Assembly (NCBI RefSeq): GCF_002288635.1
Contig: NZ_NRSW01000001.1
Span: forward strand, 2,497,831-2,561,830
Length of the DNA: 64,000 bases
DNA from: Mucilaginibacter sp. MD40
GTDB taxonomy: Bacteria > Bacteroidota > Bacteroidia > Sphingobacteriales > Sphingobacteriaceae
Direction: 5' to 3'
Below are positions 61,739 to 64,000 of the stretch, one piece after another. How positions within the stretch are numbered: position 1 is the first letter of the stretch; every line of letters begins with the position of its first letter. The notes below the pieces were generated by a model. It had not been told where the DNA came from. It did no database searches and saw only the letters and a list, made by a program, of their open reading frames with translations. The position numbers and the translations under genes were made by a program.

Positions 61739-62637
61739 AAATAGAGTTCGGCAGCTACTTTATAGGTATTGCAATGCGCTTCAACAATATCTTTTATATG
61801 AGGCGAGTATCCTCCGCCCATACTTACCTGCACGGGGATATTATTTTGCCTGCATTGCGATAAAACAAACCTATCACGTTCTTTGCATCCTTCTTTACTT
61901 AAGGACAGTTTACCCAGCTTATCAGACGATAAAACATCTACCCCGGAAAGATAAAATATAAAATCCGGTTGGTGCTGTTGAATCAGGGCTGGCAATGCGT
62001 TCTTCAATAACTTAAGATATTCATCATCTCCGGTACCGTCATTAAGCGGTATATCCAGGTCTGACCGCTCTTTCCTGAAAGGGAAATTCTTATCACCATG
62101 TATAGAAAAAGTAAATACACGGGGTTCATTTTCAAATATCTGCGCGGTTCCGTTACCCTGGTGTACATCTAAATCAATAATTAAAATGGATTGATATAAA
62201 CCATTATTTAACAAATAGTTAGCAGCTATAGCCTGATCATTTAGTAAGCAAAAACCTTCGCCCCAATTAGTGCCTGCATGATGCGTACCCCCTGCTGTAT
62301 TAAAGGCAATACCAAATTCTATCGCATAATGGCAACCATCTATGGTGCCTTTGGCAATTCGCCGCTCCCGTTCAACTAAATCAGCATTAAGCGGAAAACC
62401 GATGCGGCGTTGCTCTTTTGGCGGCAATGTAAGCTCTCTAAGCTGTCGCCAATAATCGTCATCGTGCGTAAGCAGTATGGTTTCCTCATCCAGTATCTCC
62501 GGTGAAAAAAAGTTTTCATCCGTTACCACACCCTCATACTTTAACTGCTCAGGAATAAGTTCGTACTTAAGCATCGGGAAACGATGCCCATCCGGAAGCG
62601 GATGTAAGTAAATAGGATCAAACGCTATCTTAAGCAT
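61735..62637 (-). CDS. histone deacetylase-family protein (zinc amidohydrolase)
   Basis: A 300-aa bacterial HDAC-superfamily member, with the catalytic His pair (THHAGTNWGEGFCLLND), the zinc ligands Asp/His in DLDVHQGNGTAQIF and a later FYLSGVDVLSSDKLG. Bacterial homologues deacetylate acetylpolyamines or acetoin-type substrates; this one is not assigned. It is 27 nt downstream of the kynureninase gene. Confidence 0.88.
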   Translation of the reverse strand: MLKIAFDPIYLHPLPDGHRFPMLKYELIPEQLKYEGVVTDENFFSPEILDEETILLTHDDDYWRQLRELTLPPKEQRRIGFPLNADLVERERRIAKGTIDGCHYAIEFGIAFNTAGGTHHAGTNWGEGFCLLNDQAIAANYLLNNGLYQSILIIDLDVHQGNGTAQIFENEPRVFTFSIHGDKNFPFRKERSDLDIPLNDGTGDDEYLKLLKNALPALIQQHQPDFIFYLSGVDVLSSDKLGKLSLSKEGCKERDRFVLSQCRQNNIPVQVSMGGGYSPHIKDIVEAHCNTYKVAAELYF

Positions 62638-62664
62638 ATAACGACGAGCTAAAAATTAGTTTAC

Positions 62665-63948
62665 TTAACTACTTGATACCGCTTTTAAAAGGCATTCTGC
62701 AGCCTGATAAACATCTGTAAAGGAATTATAAAGCGGCACAGGGCTTAAACGGATTACATCGGGTTCGCGCCAGTCGCCTATTATGCCGTTCTCAGCCAAA
62801 TAATTAAAAATAGCTTTCGCATCTCGTGCGCATATTACAGAAAGCTGGCTACCCCGCTCCGAGATATTTTTTGGGGTGATGATCCGGAAAATCTCTTCAC
62901 CACATTCGCGGTTAATATCATTGATCAGAAATTCGAGATACGCCGTTAGTTGATCGCCTTTTGCCCTCAGCGGTTTAATGCCCCCCGCCTTTTCAAATAT
63001 ATCCAGCGAAGCTTTGTGCATGGCCATCAGTATTATAGGACTGGTACTTACACTCCACCCCTGTGCGCCCATTTCAGGGTCAAAGCCCTGCTGCATCAGA
63101 AACTGTTTATCCCTGCGATAGCCCCACCAACCCGCGAAACGATTAAGCTTAGGATTATCAAAATGTTTTTCGTGAACAAACACACCGCTAATGCCACCCG
63201 GGCCCGAATTAAGATATTTATAAGAACACCAGCAGGCAAAATCTGCATCCCAATCATGCAATTTAAGGGCTACATTACCGGCAGCGTGTGCCAGATCAAA
63301 TCCAACAAGCGCGCCAGCCTTGTGCCCTGCCTTTGTTATAGCCTGCATATCAAATAGCTGCCCGGTATAATAGTTAATCCCGCTAAAAAGCACAAGGGCG
63401 GTTTCATCGGCGTTATCTTCTATAGCCTCAATAATATCCTGCGTATGCAAGGTTACCTCACCCGGCCTTGGGCTTACTTCAATAATGGCATCTTTAGGGT
63501 TAAAGCCATGAAAACGGACTTGGCTTTCAACCGCGTACTGGTCTGACGGAAAAGCACCCGCCTCCATAATAATCTTATATCGCTTATGATCGGGCTTATA
63601 AAAGCTCACCATTAACAAGTGCAGGTTTATGGTAAGCGAATTCATCACCGTGATTTCTTTTTCGCTGGTGCCAAGTAAACCTGCCAATACGGGCAATAAC
63701 TGCTTATGATAACTAAGCCATGGCGCCTCGCCATTAAACCAGCCTTCAACTGCGTAATGTTCCCAGTAATTTAATTGTTGCTGTATATAATGTTTTGCAG
63801 AGTGTGGCTGCAAACCCAATGAATTACCGCATAGGTATATCGCAGCCTGGTTATTATGGCGCGGGAAAAGAAATTCGCTCCTTAAATGCCGTAGAGCATC
63901 CTGCTCGTCCTGCTCTTGCGCGAAGTTTAAATTACGCTGATAGATCAT
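62665..63948 (-). CDS. kynU: kynureninase
   Basis: A 427-aa PLP enzyme that cleaves kynurenine to anthranilate and alanine in tryptophan breakdown. The lysine-bearing loop is CWCSYKYLNSGPGG, with MNSLTINLHLLMVSFY and GFDLAHAAGNV also present. The start is ATG 63948 (a TTG at 63954 would add two residues). The HDAC-like gene follows on the same strand; other kyn genes would lie outside the window. Confidence 0.92.
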   Translation of the reverse strand: MIYQRNLNFAQEQDEQDALRHLRSEFLFPRHNNQAAIYLCGNSLGLQPHSAKHYIQQQLNYWEHYAVEGWFNGEAPWLSYHKQLLPVLAGLLGTSEKEITVMNSLTINLHLLMVSFYKPDHKRYKIIMEAGAFPSDQYAVESQVRFHGFNPKDAIIEVSPRPGEVTLHTQDIIEAIEDNADETALVLFSGINYYTGQLFDMQAITKAGHKAGALVGFDLAHAAGNVALKLHDWDADFACWCSYKYLNSGPGGISGVFVHEKHFDNPKLNRFAGWWGYRRDKQFLMQQGFDPEMGAQGWSVSTSPIILMAMHKASLDIFEKAGGIKPLRAKGDQLTAYLEFLINDINRECGEEIFRIITPKNISERGSQLSVICARDAKAIFNYLAENGIIGDWREPDVIRLSPVPLYNSFTDVYQAAECLLKAVSSS

Positions 63949-64000
63949 ATTCAATATTAGGCATTAGCTATGTATAGCCAAAGAAAAATATATAAAAAAG

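Noticed and set aside
1..64000. CRISPR array, tRNA or rRNA genes
   Set aside because: No regularly spaced repeats and no cloverleaf or ribosomal RNA signature were noticed while reading. A tRNAscan or Infernal run would settle this.

Overview
The window looks like the chromosome of a Bacteroidetes bacterium of the Sphingobacteriaceae type (Mucilaginibacter/Pedobacter-like). The evidence is a set of TAnnTTTG-type promoter boxes in front of genes, no consistent Shine-Dalgarno sites, TonB, DUF4142 and DUF4199 family proteins, a GSII glutamine synthetase, and futalosine-route menaquinone genes (mqnE, mqnA). This is inferred from gene content; no database search was possible.

Layout. 1-2224: two glycosyltransferases. 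2329-9513: DUF763 protein, DUF4142 lipoprotein, PEP carboxylase, FUSC membrane protein, PRC-barrel protein. 9535-14896: OmpA-like protein, BatA/vWA-type protein, a dihydroorotase homologue that has lost its metal ligands and catalytic Asp, and two conserved proteins. 15159-24743: rseP, dxr (with no normal start codon), a GH3 enzyme, a membrane protein, two glycosyltransferases, a TonB-C protein and mqo. 25026-30771: a nitrogen/gamma-glutamyl cluster (GSII, GGCT-like protein, a second GS-family ligase, a kinase-fold protein and a HAD protein). 30932-44893: galM, CoA-transferase subunits A and B, rpe, serC-serA, mqnE-phosphatase-mqnA, SDR, cold-shock protein, MFS transporter, hemF. 45096-50153: gyrA and two TPR proteins. 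58414-63948: small lipoprotein, DUF4442, GNAT, AlbA_2, MATE, HDAC-like and kynureninase genes.

The exceptional region is 50216-58293, an 8.06-kb element whose genes all lie on the minus strand, with about 21 densely packed small genes. It has a two-tyrosine HUH rolling-circle replication initiator, a 252-aa candidate capsid protein, many short single-span membrane proteins, a membrane-anchored GH24-type lysozyme, very basic peptides and a Gly/Asn-rich basic protein. It has no recognisable integrase, packaging ATPase, Zot, portal or tail gene. The size, the gene set and the host phylum fit an icosahedral, membrane-containing ssDNA phage of the FLiP (Finnlakeviridae) kind, here as a prophage.

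The element is bounded by a 21-bp direct repeat that contains a XerD-arm-like sequence (10 of 11 bases identical to the E. coli dif XerD arm, as recalled). Just inside the left end a second, inverted copy of that arm makes a 12-bp stem with the first, as in the folded single-stranded attP of CTXphi. The simplest reading is that a FLiP-like ssDNA phage uses host XerC/XerD to enter dif. Functions of most phage genes are inferred from size, context and physical features only.
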